A stretch of DNA of 64,000 nt from Mytilus galloprovincialis (taxonomy: Eukaryota > Mollusca > Bivalvia > Mytilida > Mytilidae). This document shows positions 1-11,341 of the stretch, one piece after another. Within the stretch, counting starts at the first letter, position 1; every line of letters starts with the position of its first letter. Below the pieces are notes generated by a model, which worked only from the letters and a program-made list of their open reading frames with translations, did not search any database and was not told the origin of the DNA. The position numbers and the translations under genes are program-made. Where the stretch lies: NCBI RefSeq assembly GCF_965363235.1, contig NC_134846.1, positions 30,948,218 to 31,012,217 on the forward strand. Reading direction: 5' to 3'.

Positions 1-371
1 ACGATTCAGAGATGGTCGTTTGGGCGAGGAAGAGCAATCGAACGATTGATAGAAAGTGCGTTTTGTGCACTTTTAAAGGCCGAGTTAAGTTCTTCGGTCC
101 ATAATATTGTGTCTTTTGACTCAGATCTAGCTACTGCGTTTTAAAGAAGTGACAGAAGTCCAGAAAAGTTCTTAATTACACGAGACAACAATTTGTAGGA
201 ACCAACAAATGATCTAAGTGCACGTACCGTTTTTGGAGGCTGACAGTTTGAAAGTGTAGCAATGCGGTGAGGGCTTGCACGGATTAATTCGAGTTCCCAA
301 ATCCAACCGAGAATTGTCGCTTGTTTATGTGCAATGATTGTTTTTGTAGCTGATAAATTGAGGCTACACTT

Positions 372-599
372 CTATAAGGCTTGTAAGACTCTTTCCCAGT
401 TAGTAAGAAGTTCTTCTGGTGAATTGCCGCCGCAATATAGATCGTCCGCAATTTTTGCTATGACTCCTCCTTGTAATAGGTGTTCTAGTACACGGCAAGT
501 AAGTTCCTCTAATGCTCTCTCCGATTTAGACATCCCCATTGCAGACCTCACATATACTCTTACACCACAAAATGGGGTTGAGACACCACAGTACTTCAT
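372..599 (-). pseudogene. Reverse transcriptase palm with IADD catalytic box
   Basis: The 75-codon frame contains [15 protein letters not shown], then [13 protein letters not shown], then [19 protein letters not shown] corresponds to the YxDD metal-binding box of reverse transcriptases with a Tyr to Ile/Ala variation also seen in other invertebrate LTR elements. Further left on the same strand, read by eye, are ATILGWIWE (the RT thumb) and LPRPND (RNase H entry), with at least two stop codons. This places the orientation and class of the element beyond reasonable doubt, though not its exact family. Confidence 0.7.
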
Positions 600-740
600 C
601 GAGTCCCCATGTAACGGAATTTGATAAAAAAAGATTTAGTAAAATCAGAAATCACAATATGTTTCCACTGAGCAAATTGTTGAAGTGTAGAATCTACGTC
701 TGGCATTAATGAGGGTTGAGGTTTACTGTAGCGGCCAACA

Positions 741-1389
741 TCAGAAAATGCTGTGACCAATCGAAAACCTCCATTCAGCTTTTTGGATAAGAAAAGATGG
801 ATTAAGATATTCTACTGTTACACCTATATCTTCTGGTTTTTTAAACACACCTATGTCTTTGAGTTCATTGAAGTGTTCCTGTAAAGTAACTAGCTGTGTT
901 TTTGAATATTGAGGTATCCTTCCCTTTCTTTGTGGTGGTTGAACTGGTCCCATGTTAACTTTTGCTTCTAGAGCTCCAACTGCTCCATTGTAGCATTTAA
1001 ACGTTGGACTGAAAACATTGTCATACAGTCTGAGTAATAATTTAATTTTTTCCTTAATACATGGTTGTAATAGATCATCAGGGTCAACTCGAACAAGATC
1101 GGAATGTAGTACTTGAGCCTTATTGAGTAGAGATTTAGTAGCAACTGCTAACATGCTAACATGCTAACTTTTCCGGTCTTTTAATTTCATTATTATCCGG
1201 TAAATATGTAGAACGTACATTGTAGAAATGTTCATTACGTTTCAATACGAGAGGTTCACCAGTGAGGTAAGGTATTCGTAGGTTTCCTGCAACGTTAGAA
1301 ACTAGACTGGGTTCAGGCCAAGAATTAAGACTTTCATAAGAATCATTTTTGTGAGGTTCGATGAAAAATATGTCATCAGTTGAAACCAT
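741..1389 (-). pseudogene. Linker and N-terminal reverse transcriptase of the LTR element
   Basis: Two frames (1156-1389, then 741-1154) continue the polyprotein. The second contains RKGRIPQYSKTQLVTLQEHF and then [14 protein letters not shown], the typical entry into the RT fingers (polyprotein leading to 'PSFLV.K..G..R' in Ty3-like elements). A short duplication of 'catgctaac' at about 1152-1170 sits at the junction of the two frames and may be the cause of the frame break. After RF the frame shifts; the palm continues at 372-599. Confidence 0.6.
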
Positions 1390-1409
1390 GTCTGTAGGTA
1401 TTTTTATAT

Positions 1410-2102
1410 CTATGTAGTCTCCTGGCCATAAAGTTGTGGCGTCGGATGGTGCTCGTTAGCGGATGAACCATACTTGTAAACACAATCATTCCCTATAAGG
1501 ACCTGTCGCCATGCGGGACGAATAGATATATCGTTTTTCTCCATAAATGGGATACCAGCCAAGATGTCAGAATCTAAGTTCTCAACTACTAGTCCCTCAA
1601 AATACAACTGGTGTTTATCTCTCGTAAATGTAAGTCTAGTTTCTCCCACAACAGTTAGAGGTGATGATCCATCTGCTTGATGGGCTGACTGTGAGCTGCT
1701 GGTTATTTTTGCGTTAAGTTTGGTAGCGGCGGAGGCACGTATCATATTTCCAGTAGCACCACTGTCAATGGTAAGTCTTGTATGATTGTTGCGATAATAA
1801 ACGTCAATATAAGGTGATTGTTGAATGTGAACTCTGTTAGATGCTACAAGGAACTGGTCTTGAAAGGTTGAATCATTATTATCATGGTTATTTAAATCGC
1901 ATTCGTCAACATCATGAATTTCAGATACAGCACGAGCTTTAGCCATAAATTGTCGATCTTGTTGTGGTAAGTATGTGCATTGAATAAGAAAATGACGGTC
2001 TGGTCGTTCTGCTGATTTGCACAGTGGGCATGATTTGAAGTTTGAGCGGGGCATAAACGAAGATTGTTTTATCTTGGGAAAGCGCTTGACGGCTGCTCTC
2101 AT
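1410..2102 (-). pseudogene. Zinc-knuckle and retroviral-type aspartic protease region
   Basis: The 230-codon frame starts with a basic stretch and a Cys/His cluster (CPLC, then HFLIQC about 12 residues on), a nucleic-acid-binding zinc knuckle variant. About 110 residues in lies TIDSGATGNMI, the DSG/DTG-type active site of pepsin-like retroelement proteases, followed by DSDILAGIPFM, which matches the conserved hydrophobic-Gly segment near the protease C terminus. Protease cleaves the gag-pol polyprotein in active elements. A second, overlapping frame covers the same DNA and is a shadow. Confidence 0.7.
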
Positions 2103-2306
2103 GGATTTGGCGTCCTCTGTTGTACGTAACTCTTCTAGAAGTCATTCTAGAGCTTGTGATATTTCTGGTTTTATAGATGCTAGTGTTCTCGCGCGAAGCT
2201 CTGTACCATACCTCTGTTTTATAAGTTTAGGTAGCTCAGGATGGATGAGCTTAAGCCATGTCAATATCAAGAGGTTTTCTAAGGTAGGGAATAGTTCCTC
2301 GTCGTC

Positions 2307-2846
2307 CTATATGTCTTCATCGTGATGAGTTATACCCATATCGTTTCTTAGCAGACTGTCTTCAATTAACCGTTGGTACAAATCTTCAGGTCTCTCGCCT
2401 GGATGATAGTGAATAGCATCAAAATCAACAAAATGCGCACCAGTAATCTGAAAATCATAGTGAAGGCTGATGGTTTGCCAAATTTTGTCGATCGATGTTG
2501 AGTTTTTAACAATGGTGTTCCGATAAATTATTGGGCAGTAGTTGGCAATCTGTCCTAACATAAGCTCTAGCATGCTAACTTTTTGCTCTCGTGTTTTTCT
2601 GTTGGCTTCTGGGACTTCTTCCCAATCATTTGCAAACCCCCTGTGAGTTGTTGTTTTTGTTTTCTTTTCCCATTTGGTTCCAGACACAAGAAAAGGTGCA
2701 AAGTTTTTGTCTAAAGATAATGTATATATAAGGTTCTGGCGCCAGTTTTCAAAAGTGTTCACAGTTTCAATCTTTGTTAAGCACCACTGCTTCGAATCCC
2801 GGGTGGAACTAGCCATGTTTATGATAATATTTAGGTTGTCGTTCAC
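2307..2846 (-). pseudogene. gag-like ORF of the LTR retrotransposon
   Basis: An open frame of 179 codons beginning with Met. The middle part ([14 protein letters not shown], then [14 protein letters not shown]) resembles the N-terminal gag region of invertebrate LTR elements that recruit a short helical capsid-like domain. The frame stops at 2307 and coding potential resumes in another frame toward the protease, so this copy is frameshifted. The real start may be the internal Met about 10 codons in ([11 protein letters not shown]), which begins the recognisable region. It would form the particle shell in an active element; here it is a remnant. Confidence 0.6.
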
Positions 2847-2849
2847 TTG

Positions 2850-4450
2850 CGTTCACAGTAATGTTTTTATTACGGAATGACTTACACACATTTGTACGAA
2901 GAACGTGGGACGTAATCTCGCTGCCACCACGTCAATAAGGAAAATCACTACACAAATGTACGACTTGAGATATTGTCTATTTATTGACTAACATAGTAAA
3001 ATGTTTCCGGAATATGAAACTACCTGGCGCAGTGTGTTCTATTTCCGATTGTGACATTTTTTGCATTATTCGTTTTCGATAATAGAAATCACCAAACGAT
3101 TGAATAGAACAACAAAATAAAGAATTCCAGCAAATTATAAACGACTTCTCCGAAAAACTGACGAATGAACAAAGACAAACAACAACAAAAAACACATGAT
3201 CCAGATAGTTTTACTAAGTAGGAAACATGTACAAAAACAGAAAACCTCTGTTTTCTTACATGTAATATCTAGATCATAGACTGTAGCAGTAAAAAAAAAT
3301 CAAATCAAGAGTATATTGACTTGGTTGTATTTAAAGCACCAACGGCTACACAAGCAATTGAAAAAAACCAATAGCATATAATTTATTATGTACATTGTAG
3401 CAGTTGTATATTATTATAACATGTATACAACTAATATCTAATGAATTCCTGTATCAAGTTTCAAAAAAATATATATATACGTTAAAAAACCCGCATGACA
3501 TATAGACATTTGTTTCTAGATAAAGTGTGAAGTCAAAAATAAATTTAAATGGTTACTGTCTTAAAATAGACCCCTTCACAATATTCGGAAAAATATATTC
3601 AATCTTCCCTATTTGATCAATTCGTCATTTCAAGTTTTTTACAAGTGTTTATTAAGTATCATCAGATTGAATGACTCTGTCTCATCTAGTAAATCTACAA
3701 GAAGCAAAATTAATTTTCAACTTAAATTTAAAAATAAATTTTTAATAATGATTCTGATTTAATGAAAATATTCAGTAATACGAATGAATGCCGAATACTT
3801 TATTGCAAAAATCATGTATATGCTATAGCAATGAAAACACATTTACAACATAACAAATTAAATGATAGACAGTAATAAGAAGAAAGACTGCATAGCAACA
3901 CATTATGGTTACCAAACTATTTTTTATAAAAGTTACGGACATATGCAATGGATTTAAGGGAGTTCGCTCCTCAGTTTCAAAATAGTTAACTTTTCGTAAC
4001 ACTAGTTTATATTGATAGGGGACTAATAAATGAAACAAAAGAGCAAAAACAATATAAAGGTCAATGTAGTTTGTTTTCGAGATATTAGCCAATGAAATTT
4101 TGGCGGGAAAATATTCTCTCTTGACTTTGCATAGCCCTATCATTGACAAGTTTAAGCCTAAAAAATAATTAAAAGACTTTTACATATGGCTTATCATTAT
4201 ACATGTTATAGATTTATAAAAAGAAAGATGGGGGTCGATGGGCCATTTTTGTAGGCATTCAAATGGATAAAGCCAGAGGATTCCGAAAATCTGACAAAAT
4301 TCTCAAAACATGACAAGCGAACTTCCTTAATGAGTTTTTAGGTGCTAAGATCAAAATACTAGTTTTATATTTTTATATTTCCGAATCTAGACACGATTTG
4401 TTCATTTATCTTCATAACAGCTGCCGTAGTATAAACAGCTTCTGTTTTAG
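2850..4450. other. AT-rich region, no gene recognised
   Basis: This includes whatever remains of the LTR element's leader and 5' LTR, which I could not delimit because the partner LTR is outside the window. Frames present (for example 3823-4149 on the minus strand) are hydrophobic by AT-rich composition and have no recognisable motif. Confidence 0.4.
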
Positions 4451-4577
4451 GTATTACTCTGCTACTTCAAGCTATAATCAAGAACATGCATACAGTACAA
4501 CTGACCATGAATATATAGAAGCATCAGTTGAAGAAGAAACAGAATCTATTCACCAGTATGTAGATATCATCGACTAG
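4451..4577 (+). CDS. Probable terminal exon coding a Tyr-rich cytoplasmic tail
   Basis: A polypyrimidine tract and AG (tctgttttag, ending at 4450) precede a 42-codon frame closed by TAG at 4575-4577. The peptide is acidic and rich in Tyr and Ser/Thr: YYSATSSYNQEH, then DHEYIEASVEEETES, then HQYVDIID. The Tyr residues are spaced like SH2-docking sites (YIEA, YVDI), as in tails of invertebrate receptors. No upstream exon, membrane segment or ectodomain could be found within the preceding 1.6 kb, so the gene assignment is an inference from codon composition, the splice acceptor and the motif pattern. It could also be an isolated duplicated exon, because the last part is repeated downstream. Confidence 0.45.
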
Positions 4578-4670
4578 GTCGCGCAGTGTTGGTGATCTTG
4601 AACAGAATGTATTCACCAGTATGTAGATATCATCGACTAGGTCACGTAGTGTTGATAATCTTGTGAGTCG
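4545..4670 (+). repeat. Tandem duplication, 63-bp unit, across the exon end
   Basis: The segment starting 'acagaat(c/g)tattcacc' is present twice in tandem, with a few substitutions. The unit includes the last 12 codons and the TAG stop of the preceding exon. The period of 63 is a multiple of three, but the stop lies inside each unit. Confidence 0.85.
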
Positions 4671-4699
4671 TGACAACTCAAAAATGGAACATTGATTCT

Positions 4700-4940
4700 A
4701 TAGTCTGATTAAAGCCGATTTCATATAGTGTGTAGCTAAATGTAAAATCTTTAGTTAGTTTGCTTGCTAGCTGGACCGTGAAGTCATTATGAGGTTAGAT
4801 AAATTACCCTCCTTTAAGAATAGACTAGTATGTAGGACAAAGCTACTTCGAAAGGAGAGAAGTATACCTTACCCAGTAATGACTTCTCGGTTCAGCTAAC
4901 AATCAAGCTAACCAAAGATATTACGTTCATCTACACACCC
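4700..4940. mobile_element. Foldback MITE-like element
   Basis: Imperfect inverted repeat: the left end reads agccgatttcat and the right end is its complement atgaaatcggct. Inner portions also pair (gtgaagtcatta against taatgacttctc; gttagtttgcttgctagct against its diverged complement). The total is about 240 bp with no coding frame. No clear target duplication was seen. Confidence 0.6.
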
Positions 4941-4949
4941 AATGAAATC

Positions 4950-6700
4950 GGCTGTAATTGTGAAAAATAAGACAATCAAGGACAAAAAAACTGGATCCAA
5001 TATATGTAGTGACAGTAAAAGGATTCAAATGAGCTTATTTAGCCTGTGTGTTGCACATTATGATTCTATAAAGGTTGTTTCAATTTCAATTCGAATCTAT
5101 TCGCTGTTGAACTCCATGTGAAGCAATTAAAGAAATAAATTTGGAGCCGTTTACTTTTATGAAAATAAATTTGCACTGACAACATAGAAGTCGTGTACAC
5201 TCGGCTGAACAATGTGCTATGCAAACAAATTCCAAAATATCTGAGAAATTGAAACAAAAATTTTGATTGCAATGATTGATAAAGACATGATATGAAGATG
5301 CGACTCCAATATCAGCGTGTAGGCTGAGGTCGATAAGTAAAATGATTGATTGTTATTTACTATATATGAAATATTTAACAAATGTTAATAAGAAAAGAAG
5401 AACATTTCAATTTATTCTCTGATCTTGCGTGTCTCAATATGATAGAAGGTTGCTGCACACAACAAAGCTATTTAACTAAGAGTTCATTCAAGCAGTGGTA
5501 AATTTAAATTGGTAAAGTTGTGGAATAATCAGAGTCACAGATGAGATTGACTGTATATTTAGCCAAATTCTTGACGTCTTTTTACGACTATGACATTTGG
5601 AGCAGGATCTGCCCAACCATCGATTGCACCTTCGATTATCCATAGTTTGTTTAAGATGGGTTCGTCTTGCTTGTGATCTTAGTGGTGTAACTCGCATTTA
5701 CGAATTTAACCATCTAGTGGTTGGATAAAAATCCGTTACTTCTTAACTGCTATTCCATGATGTATAATCACTTGATATGCTTTATACACGATATTTTAAA
5801 GAATACACACGAAATATGTACCTAACACCTAGGGACTAGTTAAAGCTAGCACAACGTTTATTACGACACCATACATTGAGTATTCCTGTCGTATGACTAT
5901 CAATACTTGGAACTGAAATCAATCATTTATAGGTGGTATGGGAGTCTAAATTAAAAATGATAGGAAGTGTTTATACTTTTCCAAAACGTAATTTATAGTG
6001 ATATATGTTCAAAAATATAATACAAATGACTCAAACTACAGGGAGTGACAGGTAAAATAACAATTTAAAACATTACAAATCAAGCCAAAATAACTTACAT
6101 TTGTAAAAAATATTAATATCTATAAGTTATAATCTTATAAATTTGTTCTTTTAAATGAAAATTCACATTCGTTATCTGCATTCCTGCATCAAATTTTTCT
6201 AACTTCATTAAAAAACTAGACCTTAGGTTCTCTGTTTTTTACAATCCAAGATGGCGAAAGACACCCATACCACTGCTACTCCTAAATGTTGGGCGCTTGG
6301 GAAACCAAATAGGTCTGAATTATTTCTCTCAAACGCTAAGTTAGTATTTGTGATTATTTCAAAAGTAAATATACTTATTTGGGGCCGGTTTAAAAATATT
6401 TTTTTTAAAGATACACAATTTTACAAATTTCAGGATACTGTTATCTGATGAACATTTGTAATGGCGTAAATGTTTTTATAAAAACCTACTTCTTTTTTAT
6501 TTATTTTGTTTTAAAAAAAAGTAATTTGTTATATTTCGTTCTTTTAACTCTTAACTAAGAATGATCATAACCAGAGCCATGTTTACATATACATGTACCC
6601 CCTCTTCATTGTTTTCTGATGTGTTTTGTATGTGCGACTTATTGTGTTTATTTGGTTCATATGACGTAACTCTGTACTTTAAAAGATCCCGCAATTATAT
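4950..6700. other. AT-rich region, no gene recognised
   Basis: No exon, hairpin or repeat stands out, apart from a short frame at 6251-6448 that starts in a good Kozak-like context (caagatggcg) but has no supporting motif. Confidence 0.35.
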
Positions 6701-6709
6701 TGTTGTTCT

Positions 6710-6880
6710 TATATATATTTCTTTAACATGTGGAACATACGTACTAAGTTTCAAGTTGATTGGACTTCAACTTCATCAAAAACTACCTTGACCAAAAACT
6801 TTAACCTGAAGCGGGACAGACGGACGGACGGACGAACAGACTAGAAAACATGATGCTCTTAAATGGGGCATAAAAAATGT
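6710..6880 (+). repeat. Bivalve-type dispersed repeat ending in GGAC-rich tail
   Basis: Reads 'actaagtttcaagttgattgg ...' through 'accttgaccaaaaactttaac' to 'gacagacggacggacggacg' and 'atggggcataa'. The same series occurs at 26960-27085 and, diverged, at 33160-33335. I recognise it as a high-copy type of molluscan repeat; its class is unknown to me. Confidence 0.65.
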
Positions 6881-6889
6881 TGTACATGC

Positions 6890-8160
6890 ATACGTATTAA
6901 AAAAAAAACATTCTGAGTATTGCATGGCAATACATAGTCCCCTACCGGGTAAAAAATCATTATACTGGAACAAAATGCTTACTTGTTCTATAATTTGTCA
7001 TTGTGTAAATAAAATGAAAATATCAGTGTATATAAAGTGCGAATCCAGTAAGTTCATTTTCACTGTTGTATGCAAGTATGTTCATTGTAGAATAAAGGAT
7101 CATGGGAAAACTTTATTTGTTTACGTTTTGAAAATACCAAAATAATTGATTTGAAACTAAATTTTAACATATTTTCATTATGATGTGTCTTTTTAATGTA
7201 AAATGACAGTATTAAAGTTCAAATATGTGTTATAAAAGCAACATAACATAGAATATCAGTTATTAAAAGCGATCCATTTTCACTATAGATGCGATGAATT
7301 GTCACTGTATGGCATTCATTTCTGATGTAGAATTTTCGAAAATGCGATGAATTTTTATTGTAGATTAATGTTATAATTATAGACTTGCAACAAATGAAAA
7401 ACTTATTTGATTACTTTAATATTTATATCTATTTATAACTTGTATATGTCTATAGAAACTGGCTGGCCATTTATACGTTTTCCGACAATATTGATATGTG
7501 TGAACTGTAAACTGAAATGTTTCCCCGCAATGTTTTTTTTTCCCGGTTCGTATATTGCTATGATGTCGTTATCGTCTGTGTCGTCCGAAGACCCATTTGG
7601 TTTCCGGACAACTTTAATTTAAGTGAATGGATCTATATAAATTTTAAAGAAGGTTCAATACCACGAAAAGAAGGTTGGGATAATGTTGGGATGCTGGTTC
7701 CAACCGTTTACGAAAAAGGGGCATAAAAGAAGCATGTTTTTAGTTTCAGGATAATTACTTGTGTATAACAATTTTGATAGTTCTGAAATTGTACCACAGT
7801 GTTCAATACCACAAGTAGGATGTTAGGTTTCATTTTGGGGTTATGGTACTAACAGTTTAGGAATGAAGGAACAAAAAGGGACAAAAAACAATCATGTTTG
7901 TAGTTTCCGGATAATTACTTGTATGTACGTTTTTGGATCTTTTTCGCATTATCACAAAGGGAAGACTGGGATTTTGTTCGGGGATAATTGCTCCAAACAT
8001 GCAGAAATTAGGGGCAAAAGAAATGGCAAAACAAACATTTTTTCTAGTTTCCAGACATTATCTTGTGTTCAAGTGTATGGACCTCTCTAAAATTGTACTA
8101 CAAGGTTCATTACCAGAAAGGAAAGACTGGGATTTGGTTTGATGGTTATTTATCCTAGAA
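6890..8160. repeat. Region with degenerate tandem ~130-150 bp repeats, no gene
   Basis: From about 7610 to 8140, segments beginning 'ttcaatacca(c/g)' or 'ttcattaccag' followed by 'aaggttgggat / gaagactggga' and 'ggttccaac / ttatttatcc', then 'agtttc(c/a)ggataatta', recur four times at irregular spacing, indicating an old tandem array. The short frames there are by-products. The rest is AT-rich and unannotated. Confidence 0.45.
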
Positions 8161-8169
8161 GGAAAACAA

Positions 8170-8360
8170 AATGTTATGGGCGGGAAGAAACCTTCAGTTG
8201 CACAGTATTACGCATACGATTTAAGATCTCCGACCAAATTAACCTTGTGTCAGAAACCTATATAACGTCATAAATTTGATCACAATCCAAATTCAAATAG
8301 TATCAAGCTCCAAATTTGCCCCAACTGTTCAGGGTTCGATCTCTGCGGTCAGCGAAGCAT
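8170..8360 (-). repeat. Fragment of the 'ggcgcagctttatacgacc' repeat
   Basis: The complement of this segment (cagggttcaaccct-like start, 'aatttggtcacaatattcaagc', 'gaatttggattgtgatc') matches the larger plus-strand copy at 40590-41400. It is truncated here. Confidence 0.55.
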
Positions 8361-8439
8361 TTTTAATGTTTTACTATAAAACGAGCAGATGTGACTAAAA
8401 GTTCCTGTTGCTTTCTTCTGCATATGGTAAGCTATGCCA

Positions 8440-8580
8440 GCATAGGCGTATCCAGGGGGGCCTTTGAAAAAATTGGTTGATTATATAGGGAATCACTGAA
8501 GCATGACTTGAGCCCCCCCCCCCTTTTTAGGTCAGCCATCGGGTCCGCCTAAAAAAAGTTCTGGATCCGTCACTGCCCAG
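8440..8580. repeat. Short repeat with CCAGGGGGG / CTGGATCCG ends and poly-C run
   Basis: 'taggcgtatccagggggg' at the left and 'ttctggatccgtcactg' at the right form loosely complementary ends around a run of C (about 8511-8522). Similar 'ctggatccgcccc' ends occur at 20410, 20665 and 43405, suggesting a dispersed short element. Confidence 0.4.
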
Positions 8581-8589
8581 TTCTGCTTT

Positions 8590-9500
8590 TGAAGTGTTTG
8601 GAACAATGAGTACAAATCAGGCTTTCTCCATGCTATCAGTTGTTATGCTTATTGAGAAGTCTTAAAATTTTAATGCATAAAAATTAATAAAATCCATACA
8701 GTGAAAATGTACCGCATATACAATACTAAAGAATCGCTCTACAGTGAAAATGAAAGTAAAGTATCATTATTCAACAGTAAACATGACTCGCATGAAGATA
8801 GCATCATAGTGGAATTCAATACAATATGGGCAAACTGAATAACAAAAGCTATTCTACGTTATACAACATTAATAATTGTGTTGTAATGAATATCCTTTGC
8901 AACTACATCTTTCCTGCTAGTTTTTAATCACCTGCACGATTTGTTCGTAAAACGTCCTAAATATTCACCTATTTCGGTATATATTTCACGTATGGATGGC
9001 TCTCGGCGCGATAAAAACCCGTTCCCATCCCTTACTTTGTATAACTTGTATTATTTATCACTAAATATAATACATGTGAACAATTTTCTTCATTTTCTTC
9101 AAAAACCATAATTTTTTCGTCTGTTTATTTACCATTCTACATCAGAAATGCATGGCATATACAGTGAAAATGGTATCCGCACTTTACATACACTGAATAT
9201 CAAGTCAATATCTTCAGTCATGGCTAAATAAGTGTAGAACACTGATTTAATAAGTGACTTTTTTCAATTCCTAGAACCATAAATCTGCATAAAATTATCA
9301 GACCGAAACAAAAAATACACATGGGGGAATGTTGGCATACAGGGTTAAAAAAATCAAAAGTATGATAGAATTAATTTAGAAAATTATAGACCGAGATTTA
9401 AAGTTGTCCAGAAGTTCTGTAGAATTTCTAAAAATCAAAAAACGGTTAATTATACCACTACTCGATTAAAATATTTTTGACTTTAGTTGTTCTAAGTATT
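8590..9500. other. AT-rich region, no gene recognised
   Basis: No coding signal or repeat pair identified beyond scattered 'acagtgaaaatg' words. Confidence 0.35.
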
Positions 9501-9517
9501 TCTAATTTATAATAGAA

Positions 9518-9852
9518 CTATAACATAATGACTACCAAAAGAATGACGGAATCTTTTAAAGTACAGAGGTACATGTACGTTATAAGAACCAAAGAAACAC
9601 AAAAAGTCGCATATACAAAACACACCAGCAAAAATGACACATTGACTGGATGTATAAGTACCGAATACCGAGCCACGTCAAATGGATAATTTTTTGTAAT
9701 TGTTTTAGCTTCATTCGGTAATGAATCATGAAAGTAGCCACAAGAAGTTATCGCACATTTTTGTATATCTAGACGGATTCTGAATATATCTATGTCTGTT
9801 TTCACTTGATCTATAACATCAAACGTAAGTTCCTTAGGCCACACCAATTTAA
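9518..9852 (-). pseudogene. Fragment of an unrecognised coding repeat (paralogue of 13586-13720)
   Basis: On the minus strand the frame reads ...WPKELTFDVIDQVKTDIDIF, then QKCAITSCGYFHDSLPNEAK, then a hydrophobic C-terminal stretch. About 130 bp of it (roughly 9690-9830) match the plus strand at 13586-13720, where the same peptide (QNEAKTITK) leads into a different continuation. Two diverged copies sharing coding frame suggest a gene fragment or an element ORF. I do not recognise the family. The hydrophobic end may be read-through into non-coding DNA. Confidence 0.3.
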
Positions 9853-9990
9853 ATTTCTGTTCTACGGACTTTTGGACTCCAAAAATTGGGGCGAGCGAGC
9901 GATTTGAAAATTTTAATAAAAAAATATTTATTTTGCAAATTTTTGAGGCGAAGCTTGAAAAGTAAAGGCGAGCGATTATATTTTTTTTTT
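9830..9990 (-). repeat. Dispersed repeat 'gcgagcgag / ggtgtggcc', copy 1
   Basis: The complement carries 'aaattggtgtggcctaagga' and, upstream, 'cgctcgctcgcccc'. The plus-strand copy at 11195-11340 has the same order, with 'gtgcgggcgggtccgtcgaac' and 'ttaaattggtgtggcctta'. Confidence 0.6.
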
Positions 9991-10109
9991 GTAAACATAA
10001 AATAGTAGGTTTTGACAATATTAAAACTTGATTTATCACTTGTACTTTGACATTTCTTTAATTTATGAAGTATTTTTCCCTGTTCACTAATAAATAATTG
10101 AATAATTAG

Positions 10110-10870
10110 ATTTAGTATATGTATGTGTGCCAATTAATGAGACAATTCTCCATCCAAGTCATAATTAGGTTCGGAACAACCCCTCAATTTTATAAATTTC
10201 CTTTTTATGAGGGGTCAATATAAGTTACAATATATTTTTTTGTAAATAAAACTTTTTAGTACAAAAGAGCTCATATTTTCCCAAAGAACTATATATCTAT
10301 CTGGTATTAAATGGTCAACACATGCCCAAGAATTTTGTAATATTCCTGGACTTAGGCCATGTTAACACATTTACTTTAATATTATTCAAAATAAATAATA
10401 TCATAAATAATTCTCTTCAAGAATATAGTAATGTTGTTTAAAATTATTTAAATATGATGTATTTCTCCTCTCTTTTAGTTAATTTTTTTAAGTTCTTCAA
10501 AGGATTTGTATAGTAACACTATGCAAATCCTTGGTATTTCTTCAAGTTTCTTTTTTACAACAGTAAAATGACACCATATGTGCCCTTCTGAGGGATAATA
10601 GCAAATACAGGTCATCTGGTCATAGTACGTACGGCAGAGCTTTGACCCAGACCAAACAGCAAGCTATAAGGGACCCCAAAATTATAAGTGTACACAATTC
10701 GAACAGGAAAACCAACGATCTAATTTATATATATACAAACGGGAAAATACCAAATAATATTTATGAACATCAACGAACGATATCTAACTGCTGAACGACA
10801 GGCCCCTGAATCAATCAGGACAGGTGCATAAACATGCAGGGGGTATGGATAGTTTTGTATCGCCAGCATA
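10110..10870 (+). repeat. SINE-like family B copy, interrupted
   Basis: The family B start (gtgccaat.aatgagacaattctccatccaagtca) is at about 10118-10160. The sequence resumes at about 10610 with 'aggtcatctggtcatagtacg', 'gaccaaacagcaagctataa' and the core 'ctgaatcaatcaggacaggtgc' at about 10805-10830. About 440 bp lie between, compared with none in the copy at 27738-28060, so a later insertion or rearrangement split this copy. Confidence 0.55.
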
Positions 10871-11190
10871 TTACAGTTGAAATCATTTCTTTCCGAAGTT
10901 CTTTGAAGTTTATTTCTAACAACGAACATATTTTGATAGGGAATCTAAGTAAGGGGGAAGGAAGCCAATGTTTTGTTCTGTACAGGTATTTTCTTCTGTT
11001 TTCTATTTATATCGCAGCACTCGCAATTTGGGATAAAATTATAAAATGGGTTTCATGCTGAATCAGATATTATCACAGACATTGACACAGTGTACTTGGG
11101 TGCTTATATATATAAATATGTTTATAATCGTTATAAATACATGTTAGATTGTGATTACAAAAACAAATGCAAATATCTGTTTATAATATT
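10870..11190. other. No gene recognised
   Basis: AT-rich sequence between two repeats, with no motif or repeat partner found. Confidence 0.3.
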
Positions 11191-11194
11191 TACA

Positions 11195-11340
11195 AAACAA
11201 AAAAAAAAACGGTGCGGGAAATGGACACGATTACATTTCCGGATGCGGGAAGCGGGAATATAAAAAAAAAATAAAAAAATTCTGCTTTGAAAAAAATAGG
11301 TGCGGGCGGGTCCGTCGAACAAGGAATTAAATTGGTGTGG
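11195..11340 (+). repeat. Dispersed repeat 'gcgagcgag / ggtgtggcc', copy 2
   Basis: Inverted relative to copy 1 at 9830-9990. It shares the 'aaattggtgtggcct' segment and the A-rich spacer before it, and ends where the next high-copy repeat begins. Confidence 0.55.
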
Positions 11341-11341
11341 C

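Larger units (their letters stand above)
1..2846 (-). mobile_element. Decayed LTR retrotransposon, gag-pol, truncated by window start
   Basis: Read on the minus strand from right to left this is one retroelement: a gag-like block (2307-2846), a zinc-knuckle plus aspartic protease block (1410-2102), a linker (1156-1389), the start of the reverse transcriptase (741-1154), the RT catalytic block (372-599), and RT thumb into RNase H from 330 down to 1. Integrase and the 3' LTR would lie left of the window. Stops and frame changes between the blocks show a dead copy. The layout and protease/RT motifs fit a Ty3/Gypsy-like (Metaviridae) element better than Copia; BEL/Pao is not excluded. No 5' LTR boundary or primer-binding site could be fixed to the right of gag. 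Confidence 0.75.

Noticed and set aside
2977..5272. Search for the 5' LTR of the left-edge retrotransposon
   Set aside because: Without the partner LTR no TG...CA boundary or primer-binding site could be assigned reliably.
5488..5697. Minus-strand frame with RRCNRWLGRSCSKCHSRKKT, considered as a piggyBac-type zinc finger remnant
   Set aside because: The later Cys/His positions expected in such a finger are missing and another frame (IIEGAIDGWADPAPNVIVV) is equally plausible; not enough to call.
6251..6448. Frame MAKDTHTTATPKCWALGKPN with good start context, considered as a first exon
   Set aside because: No convincing donor, promoter or downstream exon; the second half is low-complexity.
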